Of a stretch of DNA of 64,000 nucleotides, positions 54,462-64,000 are shown piece after piece; the first letter of the stretch is position 1; each line of letters begins with the position of its first letter. Location: contig CM077162.1 of assembly GCA_039583875.1 (NCBI GenBank), positions 163,391,826 to 163,455,825 of the forward strand, read 5' to 3'. The stretch is from Platanthera guangdongensis (Eukaryota; Streptophyta; Magnoliopsida; Asparagales; Orchidaceae). A program made the translations under genes and the position numbers. The notes under the pieces were generated by a model that was not told where the DNA came from, made no database searches, and was given only the letters and a program-made list of their open reading frames with translations.

Positions 54462-55851
54462 AATACCCCCACACTTAATCTTTTGCTATTTCAGAGCAAA
54501 ACTATGAGAAGTATTTATAAGAAAATAATATAATTTTTTAATCAAACTAAAAAATTATCAAATTAAAAGAGAGTTAAAAATTAATTTTAGTGATTCAAAT
54601 TTTTAAGTCCTAAAATATGAAAGTAAAAAGTGAAGAGCTAAATATTTAGCAAAATTTTCTCTAATAAAATAATTAGAACTCAAAATTAAGTATTTAGCAA
54701 ACAAAATTAGATTAAAAATTATAAACACTTTTTCCACTAAAAAGAGACTTCAAGGAAAATCAAACTACTACTTATGCTCTCTTACAAATTTAATTTAAAT
54801 CTAAGCAATTATATTGGGTTTTGGGTTTGGAAAAAGGAAAATTGAAGAGATCTTAGATTGGGGGTGATGAATTTTATCCTCTCACCCCGCACAATTTTTT
54901 TCTTTTTTTTGATGTTTTTTTTTCTTCTTTTTTTCTCTTCAAACAAAATTGTTTAGGAGTAATGAATATTATCCTCTTACTCCTTTTTTTGGGGGGTTGC
55001 ATATGTGTACCAAGGAATATTTAATTCTCATGACATATGATCTAACCAAAAATGAAAAATTGCATATGTGTACCAAGGGATAATGAATTTTATCCTCTTA
55101 TCCCTATGACATTTGATCTAACAAGAAAATTAAAAACAAGGGGAAAGGCTTAACAAAATTTAGATTAAATTAAAAAAACTAAGAGAGCAACTATAGTGAT
55201 TTAAGTTTTCCTAAGAATCTTAAAGCATAAAGTGAAGATAATTAAAATCTAAGAATTGTTAATCTAAATGCCACAAAGTTGAAACTAATTACAATAAAAG
55301 AGAATAAGGTCTAAATAGATTTCTCTAATCAAATTTTACTTCATAAATTTATTTCTTAAAATCAAATCACCTAAAAATTAAATTTAACTAACTTTGATGA
55401 AATAAAAGATTTAGAAAATCAAAAATTATAAAATTCTTATAAATAAATTCAAAATAAATTTTCTGAAAAGTCACAACAAGATTAAGTAGGGGTTTATTAT
55501 ATTTTTGGTTTTTTGGAATTTTCTCTTGTTTTTATTTTTTTTATAATAAAAAGAAAACAAAATTTTGTAATTTTTTAAAGATTTTTATATTTTGAAAATT
55601 TTTAAAGATTTTTTTTTCATTTTTTTTAAAATTTTTAAATAAAAACAATAAATAGAAATCCACCCCCATACTTAAAAATAAACATTGTCCCCAATGTTTA
55701 TAAGTCAAGTAAGAGGGAAGAAACAAGAAGACATAATTTTATAATTTTTTAGAAAATTTTTTTTTAAACAAAAAAAAATTATTAAAGATAAACAAGGGGT
55801 GTCTCCCAAGAGCTCTTTTCTTTTTCCCATCTTTAAGCTAGACGATTTTAT
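54462..55851 (-). other. ATH noncoding interior
   Basis: The minus strand begins its PPT AAGTGTGGGGGTATT at the LTR edge (54476-54462). The rest is very AT-rich with no protein family recognised. A direct repeat of TTGCATATGTGTACCAAGG occurs near 54995 and 55060. Confidence 0.6.
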
Positions 55852-56994
55852 TTAGGAAAAAGGGAAATAAAAAGTAAAGTGCACTGACAACTCCCTTAAT
55901 TCATGCTTGGGTGAAAACGCCAAAGATGTCCGCCCAATGACTCCTCTGCTTGCTTCTTGATTCTCCTTTTTAGAACATTTGACTTGAAAATGTAAATTCA
56001 CATCACCTATACATACCTGAGGCGATGTGATTTTTTGTAGATGAGCGGCAAATGGATCGTTGACGACGTGTGATTGCAACGGCTCATCATCTTCATGAAA
56101 TTCATTAATTAAAGAAAAATCAAAAGTAAACGCGTCAGAAAAATCTTCGCAAGGAGGAGGCTCTTGTGAAGTTATAAGATTAGGCTCGGGTTGTTTATTT
56201 TCTAAAATTAATTTTTCATCCGAAAATTTATTTAAAATAAAATCGTCGGAAGTATCAAGTTCATAAATTTTCGCTCCTAAAAAGTCATAAATTGTGTATG
56301 GAGATTCATTAATAGGAAGAAAATTGGGAGTAGTAGGAGGAGAAACATATTCTTCTTCCACTCCTCTCTGTGCATCCATACACCTAACAAGCTCTTGAAA
56401 TAAAAGTTGTTGTTCTTCTTTGGTATAAACAACTATTGGGGTACATGAAGAGTCATGTTCCTCATTAGCGACATTATCCGAAGGAGAAGAAAAATCATTA
56501 AAAGTAAGAAAATTCTCACCCAAATTTTGGGAGAAAGAATCAAATTGAAATTGAGAAGATTCCCCAAAATTAAGAGAGACAGTGTGTGATGCGTAAGAAG
56601 AAGAACAAAAATTAGGATCTAAATAATTGTTCTCATAACTCGGAAAGTTTTTCGGTTGATCTTGCGAACAAGAAAAACCAAAATCCGAGTTAGAAGTAAA
56701 ATTATTTAAATCAAAATAATTATTCGCATTTGAAAAATTATTTTTATGAAAAATAAGTGAATTTTGAAAATTAGTTTTATGAAAATTTGAAACAGAATTA
56801 GCATCAAAGTGAGGATAATTGTTAATTTCAAAATTATTTTCATAGCAAAATTTTTTATAATAATTATAATAACAATTATCACTATGATGAGGAGCACCAC
56901 AATAAGAACAAGAAATTTGACGCTGTCTTGCGGCTTGCAAAATATTGAGTTGATTTTGAAGCCTGGCTATTTGAGCGGCCAATTGAGATAACAT
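55852..56994 (-). CDS. ATH gag-like protein with a zinc knuckle
   Basis: 380 codons from ATG 56994, intact. Residues 1-25 form a Leu/Gln-rich helix (LAAQIARLQNQLNILQAARQ). A zinc motif CSYCGAPHHSDNC follows at about 29-41, of the form seen near the C-terminus of Athila gags. The rest is Asn/Phe/Ser-rich, low in complexity, becoming acidic, and ends with a GRTSLAFSPKHELREL segment. The main gag (capsid) domain is absent, so it is a truncated nucleocapsid-type protein. Its start lies 142 nt downstream of the PBS, so it would be the first frame on the transcript. Enzymes must come from another element. Confidence 0.75.
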   Translation of the reverse strand: MLSQLAAQIARLQNQLNILQAARQRQISCSYCGAPHHSDNCYYNYYKKFCYENNFEINNYPHFDANSVSNFHKTNFQNSLIFHKNNFSNANNYFDLNNFTSNSDFGFSCSQDQPKNFPSYENNYLDPNFCSSSYASHTVSLNFGESSQFQFDSFSQNLGENFLTFNDFSSPSDNVANEEHDSSCTPIVVYTKEEQQLLFQELVRCMDAQRGVEEEYVSPPTTPNFLPINESPYTIYDFLGAKIYELDTSDDFILNKFSDEKLILENKQPEPNLITSQEPPPCEDFSDAFTFDFSLINEFHEDDEPLQSHVVNDPFAAHLQKITSPQVCIGDVNLHFQVKCSKKENQEASRGVIGRTSLAFSPKHELRELSVHFTFYFPFS

Positions 56995-57135
56995 TTTTTA
57001 TAAAAAGAAAAATAAAACAACCGTTACATAATAGAAATGAATTTGAAAAAGAAAAGAAAATAAAAAGAATTGGGGATAGTGAAAGAGAGTGATAAAAGTA
57101 ATAAAATTTGCGTTTTCAAAATATCAACAAAATAG

Positions 57136-57153
57136 TCCCCGGCAACGGCGCCA
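57136..57153 (-). promoter_or_regulatory. ATH primer binding site, tRNA-Asp type
   Basis: Minus strand TGGCGCCGTTGCCGGGGA, 6 nt from the LTR edge at 57160. Confidence 0.9.
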
Positions 57154-57159
57154 AAAACT

Positions 57160-59333
57160 TGATGAAGAATTTTATAGTTTTGAAAATTATATCCAAACTA
57201 TAATCTCGAAATAGGCAAGTGCACCTATCGAAATTTAGTATAGGAAATGTCGTATTAGACTCGGGGCCTGTTGATTACTCCTACTCACGCAAATTAATAT
57301 TATTTTATCGATTAATAAAAGAAGTGAATTAAAATTACAACTAGAAAATAAACTAAAACGAAAACACCTGATATAGACTTACTTTATAATAAAATAAACA
57401 TCATCATTAAGGTAAACTTCTAAATTACCTACTTCGGCCGTGGAGCTTCCTAAATTACGAAAACGCCTCTCTCGAGAATACGCTCTCGACTAAACTTAGG
57501 TTGATCGATTAAGACCTCTCGGCCAGTCGAAACCCCTAAGCCTGCTTTAGGAAGTGAACCCCTCTATTGGATTTCACTCCAATCCAGAAGAGTTATGTCG
57601 TCCTCTCTCGAGGAGTGCAATCAACTCCTTTTATCTTTGAGTGATCTCCCCGTATCCACAACCTCTCGGTCATTTAGGATATGGATCTTAGATCGAAATC
57701 GGAAGTAATAAATCAAAGATAAATCAGAAGCGATAAATCAAGAGTTGACAAAAAGAATAAGACTAATTTATTACAAAGCTTGACAAGATCAAGTGCAAAT
57801 AGAATTAGATTCTCATTATCATAATAGAAGGATACATGAAGAGAAAAGCAAAGACATTCTAAAAATTAAAAGGCTAGAATTAAAGACTACAATTATGAAA
57901 TTGAAATTATAGGAAAGAAAATACATAAAATAGGAAAACTAGCTACTTAACTACTCCTATATTGACCTCATTGTCCCCTCTCCAAAGCTTTTGGCTCGAT
58001 CTGGAATTTATAGAAATTTTTCTTGAAGGTCACGCCCTAGGTCACGCCCGTGACCTAGGACGTGTCAGGCTCGGAACCGCCGTCTTGAAAGCTCGGGAAC
58101 GTTGGAGGAGAAACCGTCAAAATTTGTTAAATGGCGGGTCACGCCCCTAGGTCACGCCCGTGACCTAGGGTGTGTCACTTCAGTTTCTGGAAAACCGCGG
58201 GAAGCTGAAAACGGCGGGAGTAAATTCTGGCAGTTCCTGAAGTGTCACGCCCCTAGGTCACGCCCGTGACCTAGGGCGTGTACTGACCGGGTCAGCAAAC
58301 GACTGGAAACGGCGCATTCTGGCATCAATTCGGCAGTTTCGGGTTAGTCACGCCCTAGGTCACGCCCGTGACAGGGGGGCGTGTACTTAGGAAATGTTCC
58401 AGAATTGCCCCGGGAAGATTTCTGGGGAAAATTATTACATAAGCAAAATGCATAAAAACATGAAAATAATCTACTGAAGCTACTCCTAGATTGGCCTCCT
58501 GGCTCCTCCTCCAAAGCTTCTGGCTCGATCTCGAATTTATAGAAATTTTTCTTGAAGGTCACGCCCTAGGTCACGCCCGTGACCTAGGGCGTGTCAGGCT
58601 CGGAACCGCCATCTTGAAAGCTCGGGAACGTTGGAGGAGAAACCGTCAAAATTTGTTAAATGGCGGGTCACGCCCCTAGGTCCCGCCCGTGACCTAGGGC
58701 GTGTCACTTCAATTTCTGGAAAACCGCGGGAAGCTGAAAACGGCGGGAGTAAATTCTGGCAGTTTCTGAAGTGTCACGCCCCTAGGTCACGCCCGTGACC
58801 TAGGGCGTGTACTGACCGGGTCAGCAAACGACTGGAAACGGCGCATTCTGGCATCAATTCGGCGGTTTCGGGTTAGTCACGCCCTATGTCACGCCCGTGA
58901 CAGGGGGGCGTGTACTTAGGAAATGTTCCAGAATTGCCCCGGGAAGATTTCTGGGGAAAATTATTTTCTTGAACTAGTCACGCCCGTGTTCACACCCTGG
59001 TCACGCCCGTGTCCTTGGGGCGTGTACTTGTGAAATTCTCCAGATTTGTAGAGGACATCGTCCTCTTTCCGTTGACTGGTTGCACGTCCCGTAACTCTTT
59101 CTGTTTTGAAAGTTATGGTCATTTGAATTTCAGCTATCCGTGGCCAAAAATGTTAATTTTCTCAAAATGTTTTCAGATCTTTGCCATGAACTTGAAAATG
59201 ATATTTGGAGCTCATATTGACCTGAAATATAAAAATAAATGAATTATTATATATATTAATATAAATCCAAATAAATTATACTATTTATTTATAAAAAAAC
59301 TAAACTAAAATAACTATATAAATTAACTTATCA
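57160..59333 (-). repeat. ATH 5' LTR with internal duplication
   Basis: 2174 bp, 529 bp longer than the left LTR. The extra length is a second copy of the TATA-proximal and array region (about 58437-58965) next to the first (about 57935-58436). Confidence 0.92.
58020..59010. repeat. CACGCCCGTG word arrays in ATH LTR U3 (right, duplicated)
   Basis: Two consecutive copies of the array of 53690-54160 caused by the 529-bp duplication. The similar short frames at 57962-58150 and 58491-58679 are by-products. Confidence 0.9.
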
Positions 59334-59338
59334 GTCCC

Positions 59339-60065
59339 ACAAGAAGAAACCCTAATTCCTGTTCAAAACAGTGCCAGCGGCAGAATCCGGTCCAGCTGTT
59401 TCCAGAAAATTGCTCAAGTCAAAATCGGCGAGAATCGAAGGTGATTCTCGTCGAATCGGCGAGAATCAAAGGTGACTCTCGTCGATTCGGCGAGCATCAA
59501 AGATGATTCTCGTCGATGTTGACTTGATTGCACGCTCTGATTTAGCCGGGTCGAGACGACGAGAATCAGCCAGTGATTCTCGACGATTCGGCGAGAATCA
59601 CTTGGTGATTCTCGTCGATTATTACTTAGCATCAGAGTTGCTCGCTTTGAAGTAGCTGGATCGAGTCGGTGAGAATCAGCCAATGATTCTCGACGATTCG
59701 GCGAGAATCACTTGGTGATTCTCGTCGATTTACACTTAAACGATTTTTCGTCTTTCCACCCATGAGGTGCTCCTTGACCCATCCTTGCTCCTTGTTTGCT
59801 CTTGCCTTAACACAGCCCTGTACTTGAAAATAAGTACACTCCAATAGAGAGAGTACACGTAGGCCAACACACTGATCTGCTCAACGAGGGATTACGTCGC
59901 GCAGACCCGTGTATATTGACCTACTGCACCCTGACATTGGTGTGTACTTAGTGTGGAAAAACTGCAAGCACAACTTGAAATATTTTGTCAAATACATTGT
60001 CTATTTACCTTAGCTTGTTCAGGGGCTTCTTCAAATTAGGTACGTTGTGGATACAATACCCAACA
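59339..60065 (-). repeat. SIRE-D 5' LTR, U3 part
   Basis: Remaining 727 bp of the right LTR (59334-59338 is the duplicated ATH target). Contains the second CGAGAATCA/TGATTCTCG array. Ends CCCAACA at 60065. Confidence 0.93.
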
Positions 60066-60070
60066 ACATT

Positions 60071-61797
60071 TACCTAATGCAGATGAAGATCAAGGAGTAC
60101 AGCAAGATGAAGAAACTGAAGAAGTTCAACCTGAAGTCAGGATGCCTCCAGGCAATAGGCATCTTAGAGATCATCCAGTAGAACAAATCATTGGTGATCC
60201 AAGACAAGGGGTACAAACAAGGAGCAGAAATCTGAATGCAGCACTCTACTACAGTTTTCTATCCCAAGTTGAGCTAAAGAAGTTTGAAGAAGCCATCCTA
60301 GACCCTCATTGGATTGAGGCAATGCAAGAAGAGCTGAATCAGTTCAAGAGGTGCAAGGTCTGGAAACTTGTTCCTAAACCTAAAGACCACAACATAATTG
60401 GGACAAAGTGGATCTTTAGGAACAAGATGGATGAACATGGAGTCATCATTAAGAACAAAGCAAGATTGGTTGCTAAAGGATATAGGCAGGAAGAAGGTAT
60501 TGACTTTGATCAAACCTTTGCTCCAGTAGCCAGACTGGAAGCCATAAGGATGTTCCTGGCCTATGCAACCTTTCAAGGATTTAAAGTTTACCAAATAGAT
60601 GTAAAGTCAGCCTTTCTGAATGGTAATCTAAAAGAGGAAGTCTATGTGGAACAGCCATACGGTTTTGTTGATTCAACTCAACCTAATCATGTCTATAGAC
60701 TTAGGAAAGCATTATATGAGTTAAAGCAAGCCCCTAGGGCTTGGTATGAAACCCTGTCTAGTTTCCTCATTGAGAATAAGTTCACAAGGGGGAAAATAGA
60801 CAAGACTCTATTCCTTAGGGAATCTAGAGACAAAGTAATACTAGTCCAAATATATGTAGATGACATAATATTTGGGTCTACTGAAAGTAGTCTTTGCAAA
60901 AAGTTTGCAAAACTAATGCAAGGACAATTTGAGATGAGTAGTATGGGGGAACTTAAGTTCTTCTTGGGTCTCTAAGTTAGACAGACTGAGAATGGTTTAT
61001 CTATATGTCAGTCTAAGTTCACCCTAGAACTCATAAGAAAGTATGGTATGGATTCATCCAGTACCATGAAGACTCCTATGGGATCAAGTATGTCTCTTAG
61101 CAAGGATGATGTAGGGAAACCTGTAGATGAGTCTTTGTATAGAGGGATAGTTGGCTCCCTATTATATTTGACTGCAAGTAGACTAGATATCATGTATGCT
61201 ACATGTGTCTGTGCAAGGTATCAAGAATGCCCTAAAGAGTCTCATTTGACAGCAGTCAAAAGGATACTGAGATATCTAAAGGGCACTCCTTATCTAGGCC
61301 TTTGGTACCCTAGGAATGGAGATTTTGAACTAACAGGTTATTCAGATGCAGACTTTGCAGGATGCAAAGAAGACAAAAAAAGTACAACTGGAACCTGTCA
61401 ATTATTAGGTGGAAGACTGATTTCATGGAGTAGCAAGAAGCAAATAAGTGTGGCTATCTCCACTGCAGAATCAGAATATGTGGCAGCTGGAAGTTGCTGT
61501 GCTCAACTTCTATGGATACAACATTAGCTTGAGGACTATTGAATTCAGGTAAGTAGAACACCATTCTTTTGTGATTCTACTAGTGCTATATCAATTGCAA
61601 ACAATCATGTTTCCCATAGTAGAACTAAACATATTGAAATAAAATATCATTTTCTTAGGGAGCATGTAGAAAGAGAAGATATTTTACTGGAATATGTTAG
61701 AACAGATAATCAACTAGCTGATATGTATACTAAGCCCTTAGAAGAAACTAAGTTCAATAGGTTTAAAATTGAACTAGGTATGATAAACTTAGAATAA
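60071..61797 (+). pseudogene. SIRE-B pol, second part: RT and RNase H
   Basis: Continues the frame cut at 44425 (60066-60070 is the duplicated target). It has the acidic linker, [22 protein letters not shown] ([58 protein letters not shown]) and RNase H (YSDADFAGCKEDKKSTTG, STAESEYVAAGSCCAQLLW, SRTKHIEIKYHFLREH). Stops: TAA replacing Gln in LGLQVRQ near 60975, TAG for Gln and TGA for Gly in the IQHQLEDYG motif near 61527-61542. Ends TAA at 61795-61797; joined to the first part the gene is 3168 bp, as in its relatives. Confidence 0.9.
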
Positions 61798-62153
61798 GTT
61801 TATAAAAATGGCTAAGTAAAATAGTGTCGACACACAGAGTTTACTCAGAATTGTCTAAGTAAAGTCTCGACTAAATGTCGAGTTAAGTGGTGTCGACACA
61901 TAAACAAGTGTCGACACATATATATGTTGACTAAACTTGTGTCGACACAGTGTGTCGAGACATTATAAGTCTGTGTCGACACTTTTCAACAGTGTCGACA
62001 CAATTTAAGTTAGTTAACCCGCCTTTTCATCTTCAAACCTAGAAAGGTATAAATAGAATTTTGCCTTTGTCTGTCGACACGCTCACAAAAGTTTCGAGAC
62101 CAAACTTGTGTGTCGACACCTCTCTTCTCTCCAGTCAAATTCTTCAAACCCTA
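61798..62153 (+). promoter_or_regulatory. Internal promoter-like block of SIRE-B
   Basis: About ten GTGTCGACAC-type words (for example near 61826, 61892, 61908, 61941, 61973, 61989), then TATAAATAG at 62048-62056, then two more words, and the ATG of the third frame at 62154. The layout parallels the U3 of the same element's LTR. Confidence 0.65.
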
Positions 62154-64000
62154 ATGGCGCCAAAGCTCGAGGAGAACGTCAATGAAGGCTACGAACTGGT
62201 GCGACAAGCGTTTGACGAAGCAGAACAGGAAATTAAGGATGTAGTAACCCTAGTTGCCGACTCAGGGTTAGAATTTCTTGTTTCTGAGTCCACAAAGATC
62301 TGGAAGAAGGAAGTACTGGAATTCCTAAATGGAGATAAAGTAGACGAATCTGGATTCAAGATCAAGTCCAGGGTCCATGGAGAAAAAGTGAAGGTCTCTC
62401 CAAAAAGTTTGAGAAAAGTCCTAAATCTACCAAGGATAAAAGAAGAGGATGAAGTAACTGCTTCTAAGACCAGAGAAGCATTGACATGGTGTGGTCTAGA
62501 TTCTAAACTGAAAATTGGATCTTTATTCAATAAGAAGGGGATGAACAGCCAGGGGAAATTTCTGTCAGAAATTGTTGGCAAAGTAATCTTGAGTAAGCCA
62601 GGAGGGCATGATAGAGTCTCAGCTCATATGTTTAATCTTATGACAAGGATAATCTTCACAGTGAACACAGACTGGTCTGTTGTTGTCTTTGAGAAGATCA
62701 AGGAGAGTCTGAAGAAACCCAATTTGGGTAGAATAATAAGTTTATACCTAGCTGGTAGTATACCAGAGGTTATGGGTCAAGCTGCTAGAAATAAGATCAA
62801 CCATATGAGAAAGATGGACATAAGGATCTTCTCAAGGTGGGACAGAGTTTTGACTAAGGAGATGCCTACTCCTGAGAAAGTAACCCCACACAAGAAGAAG
62901 AAGATAGCTCCAGTAGCTCAAGAAACATCTAGCAGCTCTGGTAGTAAAGAACAAGTTGTCTTTACCCCTGATGAGGATGTAGAAGGAACTGTTGAGAAGT
63001 CTCCTGCTTAACAAGAAGTTACTGAAAGGCAGGGGGAGCTACCACCATCTAGCCCCTTACACCAGGAGTCAATCCAGGGGGAGCCACTAGTGATGGAAGA
63101 GCCAACTCCTCTTGAGAGTGAGCAAGCAACACACATCATTCTTGAGGTAATCACTGAGCTTAATGCTTTAGATTTCCTTATAGAGGATACTGTTTTGTGT
63201 GATTCCTTAAATAATGTTAATCAACAAACTTAGATTAATAGCCAACCCCCAGATGTTGTCATGAAGAAAACATCTATTTCAGTTCAAGTAGAATCTGATC
63301 CAGTAGCAGATGAGCCAAGAATTTCTCCTGCCCATTCTCCACAAGAATTTACTATGGAAGATCTCTTCTTAAATCTGGATCAAACTGATTTTGACAAGGA
63401 AACTACTACTGAGGGGGAGAATGCTCCAGTTGAGGGGGAGCAAGTGGTAATACTAGAAGAAACTACAAGGCAAGAGCCTGAGAAGCCCCAAGCTGTTGAG
63501 GAGCTACCTAAGGAGAGGGTAGATATAGCAAGCATCTCAGCATCTGAAGATGAGGAGGCAGCAAGAGCTCATAAAAAGAAGTTTCAAGTATTCAAGAGAA
63601 GGAGCCAGAATTACAAAAAGGCTTTACAAACTATTGCTCCACAGCCTATATCTCAACCAGCACCATTTATGGATTACAGTGCTTTGATGGTTGCTATGCA
63701 ACTCAAACTTGATGAGCACATGAAAGCTATAGAAACATATGTGGATGAGGGGCATAAATCTCTCCAGTCTGATCTAGCCCAAGATATTAAGTCAATTAGA
63801 TTTGAGATGAATCTAAATAAGAAGGAAATGACTGACTGCTTCCACAAGGGAGGGAATGCAGTAGTCTACTTAGCTACTCATCAAGAGAAAATAAAGGCTC
63901 AAGTAGATGACATTGCACTGAAGCAGGGTTATGCTCTAGAGAACCAGCTCAGAATGAATGACAATTTAACTGAATCACACAATGCTATTGTCACAGAGAT
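62154..64000 (+). pseudogene. SIRE-B third reading frame (post-pol), partial
   Basis: ATG at 62154 (MAPKLEENVNEGYELVRQAF); in one frame to the window edge with only two stops (TAA 63009-63011, TAG 63231-63233). Residues 1-260 are a charged, mainly helical domain with RVHGEKVKVSPKSLRKVLNL, REALTWCGLD, SEIVGKVILSKPGGHD, IFTVNTDWSVVVFEKI and NLGRIISLYLAGSIPEV. The order resembles the domain of plant 'putative transposon proteins' in retroelements, but I cannot confirm it. A Lys-rich segment, an acidic Pro/Glu-rich region, a KKFQVFKRRSQNYKKALQ segment and the start of a coiled coil follow. No signal peptide or membrane span seen. Sireviruses often carry an extra frame here, called env-like, but this one does not look like an envelope. 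Confidence 0.75.

Larger units (their letters stand above)
52817..59333 (-). mobile_element. ATH: gag-only Athila-like element nested in SIRE-D LTR
   Basis: Minus orientation. LTRs at 52817-54461 and 57160-59333, termini TGATGAAG...ACTTATCA in plus view; target duplication ATCCC/GTCCC (one mismatch). The PBS TGGCGCCGTTGCCGGGGA matches the tRNA-Asp type used by Athila elements. The 2.7-kb interior holds one gag-like frame and no pol. Confidence 0.92.
44426..60065 (-). mobile_element. SIRE-D: Sirevirus-like copia element nested in SIRE-B
   Basis: Minus orientation, LTR 1629 bp each: 44426-46054, and 51915-60065 after removing ATH and its duplicated target. The flanks ACATG (44421-44425) and ACATT (60066-60070) form a 5-bp duplication with one mismatch. 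It encodes gag and pol only; no third reading frame, unlike SIRE-A and SIRE-B. Three internal stops are all transitions. Confidence 0.93.
38736..64000 (+). mobile_element. SIRE-B: Sirevirus-like copia element nested in SIRE-A
   Basis: Plus orientation: 5' LTR (38736-40835), PBS, gag (40943-42978), pol (42985-44425 and 60071-61797, split by SIRE-D), internal promoter-like block, and a third reading frame running off the right edge. Same family as SIRE-A. The 3' LTR lies beyond the window. The bases before it (ATCTC, 38731-38735) should recur after the missing 3' LTR. Confidence 0.9.

Overview
This window looks like heterochromatic or repeat-dense nuclear DNA of a flowering plant. Nearly all of it is nested LTR retrotransposons of lineages typical of angiosperms: Tekay-like chromovirus, Tat-like and Athila-like Ty3/gypsy elements, and Sirevirus-like and other Ty1/copia elements. 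MITE-type DNA elements and a possible remnant of a host gene make up the rest. There are no bacterial features, tRNA or rRNA genes, or CRISPR arrays. Short element names are used throughout: E1, TEK, COP, TAT, SIRE-A, SIRE-B, SIRE-D and ATH.

Layout. 1-3012: E1, a minus-strand Ty3/gypsy fragment (gag running off the left edge, AT-rich leader, PBS, one LTR). 3231-13291: TEK, a minus-strand Tekay-like element with two 2.6-kb LTRs and decayed gag-pol. 13292-24130: COP, a 5'-truncated plus-strand copia element. COP is split in its reverse transcriptase by TAT (13867-21162), a gag-only Tat-like gypsy element; a 5-bp TSD proves the nesting. 24131-28012: a non-LTR island with three MITE copies, a 663-bp TIR element carrying a CpG-rich minisatellite, possible exons of a decayed host gene (one exon pair resembles a GTE-type protein), and an LTR-like block. 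28013-64000: a four-level nest. SIRE-A (minus) is interrupted in gag by SIRE-B (plus, from 38736), SIRE-B is interrupted in pol by SIRE-D (minus, 44426-60065), and the 5' LTR of SIRE-D is interrupted by ATH (52817-59333), an Athila-like gag-only element.

How the pieces work. SIRE-A, -B and -D each carry gag with zinc knuckles and a pol of exactly 3168 bp (integrase, RT, RNase H). SIRE-A and SIRE-B also carry a third long reading frame downstream of pol. TEK encodes gag, protease, RT, RNase H and integrase; all but the gag are broken. TAT and ATH encode only gag-like proteins and would need another element's enzymes. Most inactivating stops are C-to-T or G-to-A changes, as expected of methylated, silenced copies.

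Most notable structure. The U3 part of almost every LTR family here is an array of a short self-complementary, CpG-containing word, usually just upstream of the TATA box. Unrelated families share the same words. In SIRE-A and SIRE-B a second array of the same word plus a TATA box lies inside the element, directly before the third reading frame, and looks like an internal promoter. Two splice-related structures also stand out: a 71-nt intron-like segment that would join TEK gag and pol in frame, and an array of repeated micro-exon-like units in TAT.
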